Positions 1 to 8,562 of a stretch of 64,000 bases of DNA are shown piece by piece. Source of the DNA: Leptolyngbya sp. SIOISBB. Its GTDB lineage: Bacteria; Cyanobacteriota; Cyanobacteriia; Phormidesmidales; Phormidesmidaceae. Both the position numbers and the translations under genes were made by a program. The notes below the pieces were generated by a model. It was not told the DNA's origin. It searched no databases and saw only the letters and a list, made by a program, of their open reading frames with translations. The stretch covers positions 7,154,026-7,218,025 of the forward strand of contig JAAHII010000001.1 in the NCBI GenBank assembly GCA_010671905.1, in the 5' to 3' direction. How positions within the stretch are numbered: position 1 is the first letter of the stretch; each line of letters begins with the position of its first letter.

Positions 1-31
1 GGAAGCACTCATAACTGGATGTAGACAGAGA

Positions 32-223
32 CTAATGTATCCCCTTAGGCTCCATCGTGACATGAGTGCCGCCACCTCGACGCTGTCCCGGAAATTCATC
101 GCCACCGCCGTCTGCCAAAGTTGCGGCTGGAGCTGTCAGCAGCACCAGACTCATGCTGCTGAGAATGCCCAAAAAGATGAGGCCGCGAGGCAAAACGAGT
201 AGTTGAATGAGTAGAGATTTCAT
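32..223 (-). CDS. small exported protein of unknown function
   Basis: The 63-residue product begins with a basic N-terminus, then a hydrophobic stretch (about residues 8-30) ending in AxA-like residues, which looks like a Sec signal peptide. The mature part is only about 30 residues and is Gly/Arg-rich (GGGDEFPGQRRGGGTH). That short tail resembles the region following the signal peptide in some larger cyanobacterial exported proteins, so this could be a remnant of a longer gene. I do not recognise a function. The start has a purine-rich stretch upstream but no strong ribosome site. It lies alone at the window edge. Confidence 0.45.
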   Translation of the reverse strand: MKSLLIQLLVLPRGLIFLGILSSMSLVLLTAPAATLADGGGDEFPGQRRGGGTHVTMEPKGIH

Positions 224-994
224 GGCTAATGCACCTGACTGATTGTTGTATTGGTAGTTTGCTGCATGTCAACAAGGGGCAGGGGGCGTTGCGTATTTTG
301 TGAGGGCGACTAGCGCCTTGTAGCATTCGTAACTGAGATTCAAATGCCTTACGCACGTTTCATTCACTATTTAAGCCTTGATGCCCCATGAATGAACACA
401 GGGATGTTACGGGGAAATTCTGTTTTTTACATCCAGGCTGGGTTAAGGACACAATCACCTCAAATGCTTGCCTATTAACTGTGGAGAGCAGTTTGAAAGC
501 TCTAGTCAACTTCGCATTACTCAATCAATCGCAAATCAACTTTAAGTGTTTTCACACGAAGTCAAGGGTGTTTCAGTTGATTTGCACTCGCCAAAGAAGA
601 TTATTTTTGCCAGTGATGTGTAGGCGCATGCTCATGTGCTTATTAATGCTCCAGTACCGATGGCTAATAGCTAAACGCCGTTGCTGCTGGCTGGTTTTGG
701 AAGTCATTGACTGTCTTGCCTGGGGCGACTGCTGAGCATTGAGGCATGAGATCTGGCCATTGAATCAAGATCAGGTGCTGAGTGCCTAAAGCGTTCTTAC
801 TGCCCCAGCTACTTTGCTCCAGAAGTGCAGCAAAGTAGCTGGGGTAGCTCCGATGGGTAAGACTTAATCTTTTCTTTCCTAGTGATCGTCCGGTCGGTGA
901 TCGCAATCTCCACATCAACCTGGCGTAAGAACCGAATTGTTCAGCTCCGTCATTCTGTTTACAATTCTTAATAGAGTGACGGAGTTTAAAGATC
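224..994. other. intergenic region without a convincing gene
   Basis: This 770-base stretch holds only short open frames with no protein-like composition. One on the plus strand (388-735) is rich in Cys, Trp and Arg, as expected for a chance frame. The only clear structure is the perfect hairpin at 803-844. The last about 40 bases probably carry the promoter and ribosome site of the small gene starting at 995. Confidence 0.5.
803..844. repeat. perfect 16-bp inverted repeat (hairpin)
   Basis: CCCCAGCTACTTTGCT at 803-818 is followed, after a 10-base loop, by its exact reverse complement at 829-844. There is no T-run on the plus strand after it, so it is not a standard intrinsic terminator. It could be a bidirectional terminator, an mRNA-stabilising hairpin or a small intergenic repeat. 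Confidence 0.7.
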
Positions 995-1192
995 ATGGCA
1001 AAGAAGCTACAAGAGCGCGCTCAGGCGAGATGGCGCAAAACTTTATTGAAGGGGACGTTGTGGCTGTCTTCAGAATTGGTCTTAGGCATGATCGGCATGG
1101 ATACGATGGCCGACTATGGCGAATTTTTGATGCAGCATCAAGTGACTGATCACATCAATCAGGCGATCGCGACGATTACGACTGTGATGTAA
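995..1192 (+). CDS. small hypothetical protein (65 aa)
   Basis: The ATG at 995 has GGAG about 15 bases upstream, a rather long spacing. The product has a strongly basic first 20 residues (MAKKLQERAQARWRK) and then an amphipathic, mildly hydrophobic region with Met and Leu. It has no recognised domain. An overlapping frame from 937 looks like a shadow. The basic N-terminus could bind nucleic acid or membrane, but that is a guess. It lies upstream of clpP with its own 150-base gap. Confidence 0.4.
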   Translation: MAKKLQERAQARWRKTLLKGTLWLSSELVLGMIGMDTMADYGEFLMQHQVTDHINQAIATITTVM

Positions 1193-1340
1193 TTTACCAA
1201 GTGGCCTCTAGCGTGCTTTAGCGCTAACCATTCAGCAATCACTGTCCAGATGTTAGCGATTGATCAAAATTAAAGTTGTCAGGGCGGTAATCTAACCTTC
1301 GACCGTCCGTACAAATCGGTAGAATCATAAAAAGCAGTAG

Positions 1341-1961
1341 ATGGAATTGACGTCGATGATCCCAACCGTTATTGAGCAGTCAGGCCGTGGTGAACGCGCG
1401 TTTGACATTTATTCTCGTCTGTTGCGAGAGCGCATCGTCTTTTTGGGCCAAGAAGTCACCGCTGATTCAGCGAATCTGATTGTGGCGCAAATGCTCTTCC
1501 TCGAAGCAGAGGACCCAGAGAAGGATATCTACCTCTACATCAACTCTCCGGGTGGCTCGGTGTCTGCTGGTCTTGGGATCTTTGACACCATGAATCACAT
1601 TCGCCCCGATGTTTGCACAATTTGTGTCGGCTTGGCTGCTAGTATGGGTGCTTATTTGCTGACGGCAGGTAAAAAGGGCAAACGTATGAGTTTGCCAAAC
1701 TCTCGCATCATGATTCACCAGCCGTTGGGGGGAGCTCAAGGGCAAGCCACTGACATCGAAATTCAAGCTAAAGAGATTTTGTATCTTAAGGACTTGCTAA
1801 ATCAGGCCCTTGCCGAAAATACCGGTCAGCCCCTCGACAAGATTGCGGCTGATACTGAGCGCGATTTCTTTATGTCTCCTCAAGAGGCAGTGGAGTATGG
1901 TCTGATTGATCAGGTTATTGATCGTCACTCCGTTGGTAGCCGCCCTACCCCAGTTGCCTGA
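1341..1961 (+). CDS. clpP: ATP-dependent Clp protease proteolytic subunit
   Basis: This is the serine peptidase subunit of Clp, which forms a double heptameric barrel and degrades proteins unfolded by ClpC or ClpX in the cytosol. The 206-residue length is normal for the family. The catalytic triad is visible: Ser101 in GLAASMGA, His126 in MIHQP, and Asp175 in DTERDFFM. The spacing matches E. coli ClpP (97/122/171 in the mature enzyme). The substrate-binding segment INSPGGSV is also present. Cyanobacteria carry several clpP paralogues plus clpR; the intact triad makes this a true ClpP and not ClpR. It is monocistronic, with an intrinsic terminator about 140 bases downstream. Confidence 0.97.
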   Translation: MELTSMIPTVIEQSGRGERAFDIYSRLLRERIVFLGQEVTADSANLIVAQMLFLEAEDPEKDIYLYINSPGGSVSAGLGIFDTMNHIRPDVCTICVGLAASMGAYLLTAGKKGKRMSLPNSRIMIHQPLGGAQGQATDIEIQAKEILYLKDLLNQALAENTGQPLDKIAADTERDFFMSPQEAVEYGLIDQVIDRHSVGSRPTPVA

Positions 1962-2040
1962 ACAAGCTGAGCAATGGATGACTGAGTCATCGGCCTAGAT
2001 TACTGCCATTAGCAAGCAGTCCGGCATGTGATCAAACGTT

Positions 2041-2082
2041 CTGCCATTATCTGCAGAACAGTCAGTCTGTAGATAATGGCAG
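2041..2082. repeat. 12-16 bp inverted repeat downstream of clpP
   Basis: CTGCCATTATCT (2041-2052) pairs perfectly with AGATAATGGCAG (2071-2082). The stem can extend four further pairs with one G-U wobble, leaving a loop of about 10 bases. No T-run follows, so this hairpin may stabilise the clpP transcript 3' end and does not look like the terminator. Confidence 0.6.
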
Positions 2083-2098
2083 GTCGAATATCAATTTC

Positions 2099-2128
2099 AA
2101 GACAGGGGCGATCGCTCCTGTCTTTTTT
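2099..2128 (+). terminator. intrinsic terminator after clpP
   Basis: AAGACAGG and CCTGTCTT form a stem around a loop containing the HIP1 palindrome GCGATCGC, followed directly by TTTTTT. This is the classical Rho-independent layout and would end the clpP message. Confidence 0.8.
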
Positions 2129-2255
2129 GGTTTCTACAAATTCGCGTGAGCTCACGTCAAACTGTGGAGTTCTGCAACGGTTTTGCGACTGGATGGCTCG
2201 ATGATTAAACGTTCCTGGGATGATAGGGGCGATATTTGGGAACCGGGGTTGAACG

Positions 2256-3080
2256 ATGACGGCGCTAATTCTTTTTACTGATCTCGACGGCACCTTACTC
2301 AACGGCGAAAGTTATGCCTATGAGGCCGCTTTACCTGTACTAGAAAGCCTAAAGCAGCGAGGCATTCCGGTGATTCCCGTCACCAGTAAAACGCGGGCGG
2401 AAGTGGAAACGCTGATTCAACAAATTGGGCTGACGACGCCTTTTGTCACTGAGAATGGCAGCGCGATTTACATTCCCCGTGACACCTGTCCCTTTGCCCT
2501 GCCAGAGGGCGAAGATGACGGCCCTTACCGAGTGTTGGCGTTGGGAGTGGCCTATGTCATGGCGCGGGCCGGACTCAAAGCGATCGCTCAGGAGTTGGGA
2601 CGGCCTCTCAAAGGCTTTGGCGATCTATCGGTTGAGCAGGTGCAGCAACTTACGGGACTCTCGACAGAAGATGCCCATCAGGCCAAAATGCGCGAGTTTA
2701 CCGAGCCCTTTCTCACCCCCAAAAACACGTCAGCTGAAAAACTCACTGCTACCGTTGAATCGATGGGCTTCAAAGTGGTCGTGGGCGATCGCTTCTCCCA
2801 TCTTATTGGCGGGGCCGCGGGCAAAGGCATTGCTGTCCATCAACTGGTGCAGCTCTATACCCCGACTTTTCCGGCGGGGGAGCAGATTATTACCATCGGC
2901 TTGGGCAATAGCCCCAACGACCTGGATATGTTGGAGAACGTGGATCGAGCGATCGTGCTACCCGGTGAATCGGGACCCCATCCTCAACTGAGCGATCGCG
3001 GCTGGGTGATCGCGCCTCAACCCGCCCCCGAAGGCTGGGCGATGGCAGTAAACCAAGTCCTAGATGAATTCGCAAGTTAA
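2256..3080 (+). CDS. HAD-family mannosyl-3-phosphoglycerate phosphatase-like
   Basis: The 274-residue protein belongs to the Cof/MPGP branch of the HAD phosphatases. Motif I is FTDLDGTLLN near the N-terminus (Asp nucleophile and Asp acid/base), motif II is the Thr/Ser in VTSKTRAE, and motif IV is GLGNSPNDLDML near residue 220. Members of this branch (MpgP, YedP) dephosphorylate mannosyl-3-phosphoglycerate or glucosyl-3-phosphoglycerate to give compatible solutes or mannosyl/glucosylglycerate. The cap domain lies between motifs II and III. No synthase partner lies next to it, so the exact substrate is inferred from family. The start is the first ATG before the DLDGT motif. Confidence 0.8.
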   Translation: MTALILFTDLDGTLLNGESYAYEAALPVLESLKQRGIPVIPVTSKTRAEVETLIQQIGLTTPFVTENGSAIYIPRDTCPFALPEGEDDGPYRVLALGVAYVMARAGLKAIAQELGRPLKGFGDLSVEQVQQLTGLSTEDAHQAKMREFTEPFLTPKNTSAEKLTATVESMGFKVVVGDRFSHLIGGAAGKGIAVHQLVQLYTPTFPAGEQIITIGLGNSPNDLDMLENVDRAIVLPGESGPHPQLSDRGWVIAPQPAPEGWAMAVNQVLDEFAS

Positions 3081-3100
3081 TTGATTGGCCCAAGCCCCTC

Positions 3101-3655
3101 TCAAATCGGAGCCTGGATAGGTACCTCAAAGCGATGACGACAGAACAACCGTAGGGGATGCCCGCCATAGTAATCGTGGCTGACACCCAAATCGGCCATA
3201 TTCAACCGTTGCATCACCCGCAGGGAGCGATCGTTTTCGAGTAGAGCCACCGCGTAAATGGTCGGTAAGTCGAGCGTGGTGAACCCCATTTTGAGAACCG
3301 CATAGGCAGCTTCGGTGGCGTAGCCGTAGCCCCAACTCTCTGGCCGAAAGTGCCAGCCGATTTCGACTTTGCCGCTCGGTTGATTGTCTTGCCCCGGCAA
3401 GGGCATCAGCAGTAATGTCCCAATAATGGCTTGCGTGTCTTGCTGGACCACGGCCCAGCAGCCCAGTCCCGGAAAGGTGGCCGCGCGATCGCAATAGCGT
3501 TGCAGTCGTGCTTGCACCGCTTCCACAGTGTTATCCAACGATTTGTCCCCAATCCATTGAGTAACTTGAGGATTGCCATAGATCGCGATCGCCTCGGCAG
3601 CATCAATGTCTGGTTGCCAGTCACGAATCAACAGTCGTTGGGTTGCTAGCTGCAT
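3101..3655 (-). CDS. GNAT N-acetyltransferase, RimJ/RimL type
   Basis: The product (about 184 residues from the ATG at 3655) has the RimJ/RimL-like start LATQRLLIRDW, the beta-4 segment KVEIGWHFRPESWGYGYATEA containing the acetyl-CoA pyrophosphate loop (WGYGYATEA), and the late segment ALLENDRSLRVMQRLNM. Such enzymes transfer acetyl groups from acetyl-CoA to protein N-termini or small amines; the substrate cannot be read from sequence. An upstream start at 3691 would add 12 residues without conserved character, so I prefer 3655. It is convergent with the HAD gene, with only 20 bases between stops. Confidence 0.8.
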   Translation of the reverse strand: MQLATQRLLIRDWQPDIDAAEAIAIYGNPQVTQWIGDKSLDNTVEAVQARLQRYCDRAATFPGLGCWAVVQQDTQAIIGTLLLMPLPGQDNQPSGKVEIGWHFRPESWGYGYATEAAYAVLKMGFTTLDLPTIYAVALLENDRSLRVMQRLNMADLGVSHDYYGGHPLRLFCRHRFEVPIQAPI

Positions 3656-3975
3656 AAAAGGGCCTGATGGGGCATGGAGGTTCCGAAACAAAGACGGTTA
3701 AACCGCGTCTATGTTAGGAATCTAGAGTTTTGAAAAATGCTAGCGCTGAATCTGCAGCATATACAAGACCATGGTGTGCGTAACAACATTCTGGGGAAGT
3801 GCGATCGGTTGCGCTCGTGAGCGCTGAAGCAACAACCTCAGCAATTTAGTGGTCTAGCTGCCGGTATGGATGGCAGATTTAGACCCGATTTAGTCAAAGC
3901 TTAACCTGGGCCAATAAAAGCCAAGTGTTCTTAAGCACAGGCATTGTCATCATGCTGCTGCTGCTTCATCGACAC

Positions 3976-3990
3976 TGAGAATGATATTCA
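3976..3990. promoter_or_regulatory. weak Fur-box-like 7-1-7 palindrome
   Basis: TGAGAATGATATTCA matches 11 of the 14 fixed bases of the 7-1-7 Fur consensus TGATAATNATTATCA. It lies about 455 bases before the next start codon, so a regulatory role is only possible. Confidence 0.25.
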
Positions 3991-4120
3991 TATAAACAAT
4001 CGTTCATCAGTCCCATCTGGACTGACTTTCTCCCCAAGAGGCCATTGTCTTATGAAGCGGGGATGAAGCACGACTGTAAAGTTATCAAGCACTGATAAAG
4101 TCTCCGTGATTATACGAAGG

Positions 4121-4150
4121 CTTAAGACTCGCATTACCGTCACTTTACCT
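4121..4150 (+). promoter_or_regulatory. candidate Pho box (three 8-bp direct repeats, 3-bp spacers)
   Basis: CTTAAGAC-tcg-CATTACCG-tca-CTTTACCT occupies 4121-4150. The three octamers have an 11-base period and resemble the cyanobacterial PhoB/SphR repeat (PyTTAACCT). The downstream genes encode extracellular phosphatase and nuclease activities, which are known Pho-regulon members in cyanobacteria (nucH, phoA). This supports phosphate-starvation control. The distance to the start codon (about 295 bases) implies a long leader or a second promoter. Confidence 0.5.
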
Positions 4151-4444
4151 TCGTCTGGGAAAGTTACTCATGAACACAATTGGACGATGTATGGCTAACT
4201 CCTCACAGGTGTTGAAAGGCAGAGGTGACATTCCTCTCTCATTCAAGGTTCAAAGGGGATGGGATGACGGCTGAATAGGGTTTGGCTGAGTTCCGGCTGG
4301 GCCAATCGTAGCGTTGCTCACCAGTTAGCGTCATACCAAGGCACGCGTTGATTTTAGTTCTCTGAATATGTCGAGGTCGGTGTCAGCTCATGGGCTGGCT
4401 CCAACTTGTCATGCTGTCTGATTTTTTACGTCTAAGAGGGATTT

Positions 4445-7400
4445 ATGGCTGATTTTACGCTTGAATTACTTCATGCGGCTGACCAAGAGGCAGGCATTCC
4501 AGCCCTGGATGATGCCCCTAACTTTTCTGCAGTTTTGAATGCGCTGAAGGCTCAAGACTTGGGCGATGATGGCATTGAAGATAATACGCTGGTGCTTTCC
4601 TCTGGCGATGCGATTCTGCCCGGACTGTTCTTCAGTGCCTCTGAAGAGGTGTTCGGCGGTCCCGGTCGCGCCGACATCCTGATTCAAAATGAACTGGGCT
4701 TCCAGGCGATCGCCTTTGGTAACCACGAATTCGACTTTGGCCCTGAACTGCTGGTGGATTTGATCGGTGGTGACCCCGAAGCGGGTTTTGAAGGTACAGC
4801 CTTCCCCTACCTGAGTGCCAACCTCGATTTCAGTACTAACGTCGATGTCACCGATGAAGATGGCGAGGTGACCGAAGGTCTAGCCGACTTGGTTGTCCCA
4901 GATGGCCAAGCCCCCCAACCCAATAGCGTTGCCGCTAGCACCATCATCGATGTCAATGGCGAACTGATTGGTGTGGTCGGTGCCACCACCCCCACCATCA
5001 CCACCATTGCCAGCCCTGGCACTGTCACCGTTTCGCCACAGCCCTTTGACGGTGTCCCCACGGAGGCTCAACTCGATGCCCTCGCCGCTGAGATTCAAGC
5101 CGATGTCGATGCCCTGTTGGCAGCCAATCCCGAGGTGAACAAGGTGGTCGTGCTGTCTCACATGCAGCAGATTACGATTGAGCAGGCTCTGGCTGAGCGC
5201 CTCACCGACGTCGATATCATCGTTGCGGGCGGTTCTAACACGCGCCTGGTGGATGAGACCGATCGCCTCCGCGATGGCGATACCGAACAGGGCACTTACC
5301 CGATCATCACCACTGGGGCCGATGGTAATCCCGTTGCCGTGGTCAACACTGACGGCAATTACCAGTACGTAGGTCGCCTAGTCATCGACTTTGATGAAAA
5401 TGGCGTCATTATTCCCGAAAGCTACGATTCTGAGGTCAGTGGGGCTTACGCCACCGATGACCAGGGCGTGGCTGATTTAGGGGCTGAAGGACTGGTCGAT
5501 CCTGAGATTCAGGCCATCGTCGATGAGCTACGCGTTGTCATCGAAGCCACAGAGAGCAATGTCTTTGGTGTGAGTAACGTCTACCTCGATGGCACGCGCG
5601 GCAGCGTGCGCACCGAGGAAACCAACCTTGGCAACCTGACCGCTGATGCCAACCTCGATGTCGCGCGGGAAATCACCGGCGATGACACCATTCTGGTTTC
5701 GATCAAAAATGGCGGTGGCATCCGCGATGACATTGGTCGAGTGATGGTGCCCGCAGGCGGCACGGGTGAACCCGAAGAACTCCCCAATGAAGCGATTCCT
5801 GGGGTGAAGCCTGAGGGCGGCATCTCTGAGACTGATATTGCCAACACCCTGCGCTTCAACAACGGCTTGACAGTGCTCGACATCACCCGCGAGGGTTTGG
5901 TTGCGGTGCTAGAGCATGGCATTGCCGCGAGCAGTTTAGACGATGGCAACACCCAGGGACGGTTTCCTCAAGTTGCCGGGGTCGAGTTCAGCTTTGATTT
6001 GACGGCGGAGCCCAACGATCGCATCCAGTCCGCTGCGATCAAAGATGAGGACGGCAACATTCTGGACATTTTGGTCCAGGATGGCGAACTGGTTGGTGAC
6101 CCGGATGAAACGGTGCGCATCGTGACGCTGGGCTTTTTGGCCAATGAGCGCACCGATGACAATGGCAATCCCACCGGAGTCGGCGGCGATGGCTATCCCT
6201 TCCCGCAGTTTGGCACCAATTACCAGAACTTGGAGCAGGAAGAAGATGCCCCGCGCACTGGCGAAGCCACCTTTGCCCCCGATGGCTCTGAGCAGGACGC
6301 CCTAGCCGAGTACCTGTTTGACAACTTCCTGGAGACCCCGTTTGACGAAGCCGATACCGGACGCGACGAAGACATGCGTCTGCAAAATCTGGCGTTCCGC
6401 GAAGACACGGTCTTGGGTGATGACGGCAATGGCGGTAATGGCGGCGGCACTCCTGTGGAAGGCCCGCTCAGCGTCTTGGGCACCTTTGAAACCGGCGTCT
6501 TTGATGACGGAGCAGCCGAGATTAACGCTTACGATCCTGACAGTCAGCGCTTGTTTGTCGTTAACTCTAATTCCGTCACTATCGACATTCTCGACCTGAG
6601 TGACCCCACCAACCCCACCAAAATCGGTGAAATTGACGCGACCGAGTTCGGAGCTGGGGCCAACAGCGTGGCGGTGAAGGATGGCATCGTCGCGGTGGCG
6701 ATCGAGAACGAAACTGTGACCGATAACGGTGAAGTTGTCTTCTTCAACGCGGAGGGTGATTTCCTCGGCGAGGTTGAGGTCGGTGCTCTGCCCGACATGG
6801 TGACCTTTACGCCTGACGGCACTAAGGTATTGGTCGCCAATGAAGGCGAACCCGATGACGGCGTTGATCCGGAAGGTTCCATCAGCATTATTGACCTGAG
6901 CAATGGGGTCGCAAACGCCACCGTTGAGACGGCTGACTTCACTGCTTTCGACGGTCAAGAAGAGGCCCTGCGAGCTGAGGGTGTGCGCATCTTCCCCGAT
7001 GCGACTTTCTCCCAAGATGCGGAGCCCGAATACATTGCGGTCTCTCCCGATGGCACTCAGGCTTTCGTTAGCCTGCAGGAAAACAATGCCGTCGCGGTGG
7101 TCGACATTGCGAACCAAGAGGTGACAGACATCATTGGTCTGGGCACCAAAGACCATAGCGTAGAAGGTAACGGCATCGATGCGAGCGATCGCGACGACGC
7201 CATCAACATCGAAACCTATCCGGTGTTTGGCTTGTTTATGCCGGATGCGATCGCGAGCTTCGAATTCAACGGCACTAATTACTTTGTGACGGCCAATGAA
7301 GGTGACGCTCGCGACGAAGATGCTCGGGTTGAAGACCTCGACCTTGATCCTACGGCTTTCCCAAATGCCGACGAACTGCAATTAGAGGAAAATCTGGGTC

Positions 7401-8395
7401 GCCTAGAAGTATCCACCATCGATGGTGACACGGATGGCGATGGCGACTTCGACGAGCTCTATGCTTATGGCGCTCGCTCTTTCACTATCTTTGACGCTGA
7501 GGGCAACCTCATCTTCGACAGTGGTGACGACTTCGAGCAAATCACCGCTAGCCTCTTCCCTGAAGCGTTCAACTCCACTAACGACGAAAACGGTTCGTTC
7601 GACAGCCGCAGCGATGCCAAAGGCCCTGAGCCTGAAGGTGTGGTGATTGGTGAAGTCGATGGCAGCACCTTCGCCTTTATCGGCCTAGAGCGGGTTGGCG
7701 GCATCATGGTGTACGACATCACGAACCCAGCCGAAGCGAGCTTTGTTGACTACCTCAACAACCGCAACTTTGACGTGGAAGCGGAGTTGGCCGATGGCAG
7801 TACTAATCCGGCGGTGGGCGACCTCGGCCCCGAAGGCTTGACCTTCATCTCGGCCGATGACAGCCCTACAGGTGAAGCGCTGCTGGCCGTTTCAAACGAA
7901 GTGAGTGGCACCACCACCATCTACGCATTCGAAGCTCCAGAAAAGCCGGTTGAGCCGGTGGCTGAAATCCTGGACTTGACTGGGATTGATGGCAACATCA
8001 CGGCTAATGTGAGCCTCGAGCGGGAAGCGGCCTTTGATAACCTGCTGCAGTTCTACATCACCGACGCCAACGGGGCAGTAGACGGCATCAACCCCGGTGA
8101 AGCCGGTTACGAAGATGCGGTGCGGCATAACCTGCTGGAAATGCCCCAGCTCTTTGTGGAAAACCGGACCACCAAGGACACCACCATCACCCTGGAAGGT
8201 GGCTTCTACTATGCTCCGGCGCTGATTATTGATGGCAATCTGCATAACCTGGCCACCATTGATGATGCGGCTCTGGGTATGACCATGATCAAGCGCGACG
8301 GCAACGTGTGGAGTTTCGAAGACTGGATTGACGCTGACTTCAATGACTTGGAGTTTGCCATCAATTCCGTGGAAGTAACCCCAGCGATCGCCTAA
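4445..8395 (+). CDS. secreted 5'-nucleotidase/metallophosphatase with choice-of-anchor I propeller and DUF4114
   Basis: This 1316-residue multidomain protein probably releases phosphate from nucleotides outside the cell. Domains in order: calcineurin-like metallophosphatase (about 5-330; LLHAADQEAG, FGNHEFDFG at residues 91-99, VLSHMQQ); 5'-nucleotidase C-terminal domain (about 370-600; ETNLGNLTADAN, NGGGIRDD); a linker; a choice-of-anchor I beta-propeller (about 670-1160); and a C-terminal DUF4114 domain (about 1175-1316; ending EDWIDADFNDLEFAI). There is no N-terminal signal peptide. The acidic composition and domain set fit type I secretion, like its neighbour, though typical RTX nonapeptides are absent here. 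GAGGG at 4436-4440 supports the start. The ligand His/Asp residues of the phosphatase appear intact, except that the usual Ser in LLHASDQEAG is Ala. Confidence 0.85.
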   Translation: MADFTLELLHAADQEAGIPALDDAPNFSAVLNALKAQDLGDDGIEDNTLVLSSGDAILPGLFFSASEEVFGGPGRADILIQNELGFQAIAFGNHEFDFGPELLVDLIGGDPEAGFEGTAFPYLSANLDFSTNVDVTDEDGEVTEGLADLVVPDGQAPQPNSVAASTIIDVNGELIGVVGATTPTITTIASPGTVTVSPQPFDGVPTEAQLDALAAEIQADVDALLAANPEVNKVVVLSHMQQITIEQALAERLTDVDIIVAGGSNTRLVDETDRLRDGDTEQGTYPIITTGADGNPVAVVNTDGNYQYVGRLVIDFDENGVIIPESYDSEVSGAYATDDQGVADLGAEGLVDPEIQAIVDELRVVIEATESNVFGVSNVYLDGTRGSVRTEETNLGNLTADANLDVAREITGDDTILVSIKNGGGIRDDIGRVMVPAGGTGEPEELPNEAIPGVKPEGGISETDIANTLRFNNGLTVLDITREGLVAVLEHGIAASSLDDGNTQGRFPQVAGVEFSFDLTAEPNDRIQSAAIKDEDGNILDILVQDGELVGDPDETVRIVTLGFLANERTDDNGNPTGVGGDGYPFPQFGTNYQNLEQEEDAPRTGEATFAPDGSEQDALAEYLFDNFLETPFDEADTGRDEDMRLQNLAFREDTVLGDDGNGGNGGGTPVEGPLSVLGTFETGVFDDGAAEINAYDPDSQRLFVVNSNSVTIDILDLSDPTNPTKIGEIDATEFGAGANSVAVKDGIVAVAIENETVTDNGEVVFFNAEGDFLGEVEVGALPDMVTFTPDGTKVLVANEGEPDDGVDPEGSISIIDLSNGVANATVETADFTAFDGQEEALRAEGVRIFPDATFSQDAEPEYIAVSPDGTQAFVSLQENNAVAVVDIANQEVTDIIGLGTKDHSVEGNGIDASDRDDAINIETYPVFGLFMPDAIASFEFNGTNYFVTANEGDARDEDARVEDLDLDPTAFPNADELQLEENLGRLEVSTIDGDTDGDGDFDELYAYGARSFTIFDAEGNLIFDSGDDFEQITASLFPEAFNSTNDENGSFDSRSDAKGPEPEGVVIGEVDGSTFAFIGLERVGGIMVYDITNPAEASFVDYLNNRNFDVEAELADGSTNPAVGDLGPEGLTFISADDSPTGEALLAVSNEVSGTTTIYAFEAPEKPVEPVAEILDLTGIDGNITANVSLEREAAFDNLLQFYITDANGAVDGINPGEAGYEDAVRHNLLEMPQLFVENRTTKDTTITLEGGFYYAPALIIDGNLHNLATIDDAALGMTMIKRDGNVWSFEDWIDADFNDLEFAINSVEVTPAIA

Positions 8396-8403
8396 GCCTC
8401 ATC

Positions 8404-8446
8404 GGAAGAACATCAGGGGGCAATTATGCTCCCCTGGCGTTCTTCC
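8404..8446 (+). terminator. hairpin between the nucleotidase and nuclease genes
   Basis: GGAAGAAC (8404-8411) pairs with GTTCTTCC (8439-8446), and an inner CAGGGG/CCCCTG stem extends it. The following bases are only moderately T-rich, so it may be an attenuator or partial terminator within a two-gene unit. Confidence 0.5.
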
Positions 8447-8562
8447 CTAGCATTTCATTTCTCAAGAGTACTTCAACAATCTGATTGATATTCACACGGG
8501 GCGATCGCCAGCGAAGGCGATCGTCTCAGACAACGCTGCGTAAATTTGGAGATATTTCTAAC

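Larger units (their letters stand above)
3656..4444. other. long promoter region upstream of the secreted nucleotidase/nuclease genes
   Basis: No gene is seen in this 790-base gap. It carries a candidate Pho box (4121-4150) and a weaker Fur-like palindrome (3976-3990), both described separately. GAGGG at 4436-4440 is the ribosome site for the gene starting at 4445. Confidence 0.6.

Noticed and set aside
388-735. 115-residue plus-strand frame
   Set aside because: Composition (many Cys, Trp, Arg) is not protein-like, with no ribosome site or domain.
6302-7381. 359-residue minus-strand frame inside the nucleotidase gene
   Set aside because: Antisense of the propeller region with clear coding on the plus strand; no ribosome site.
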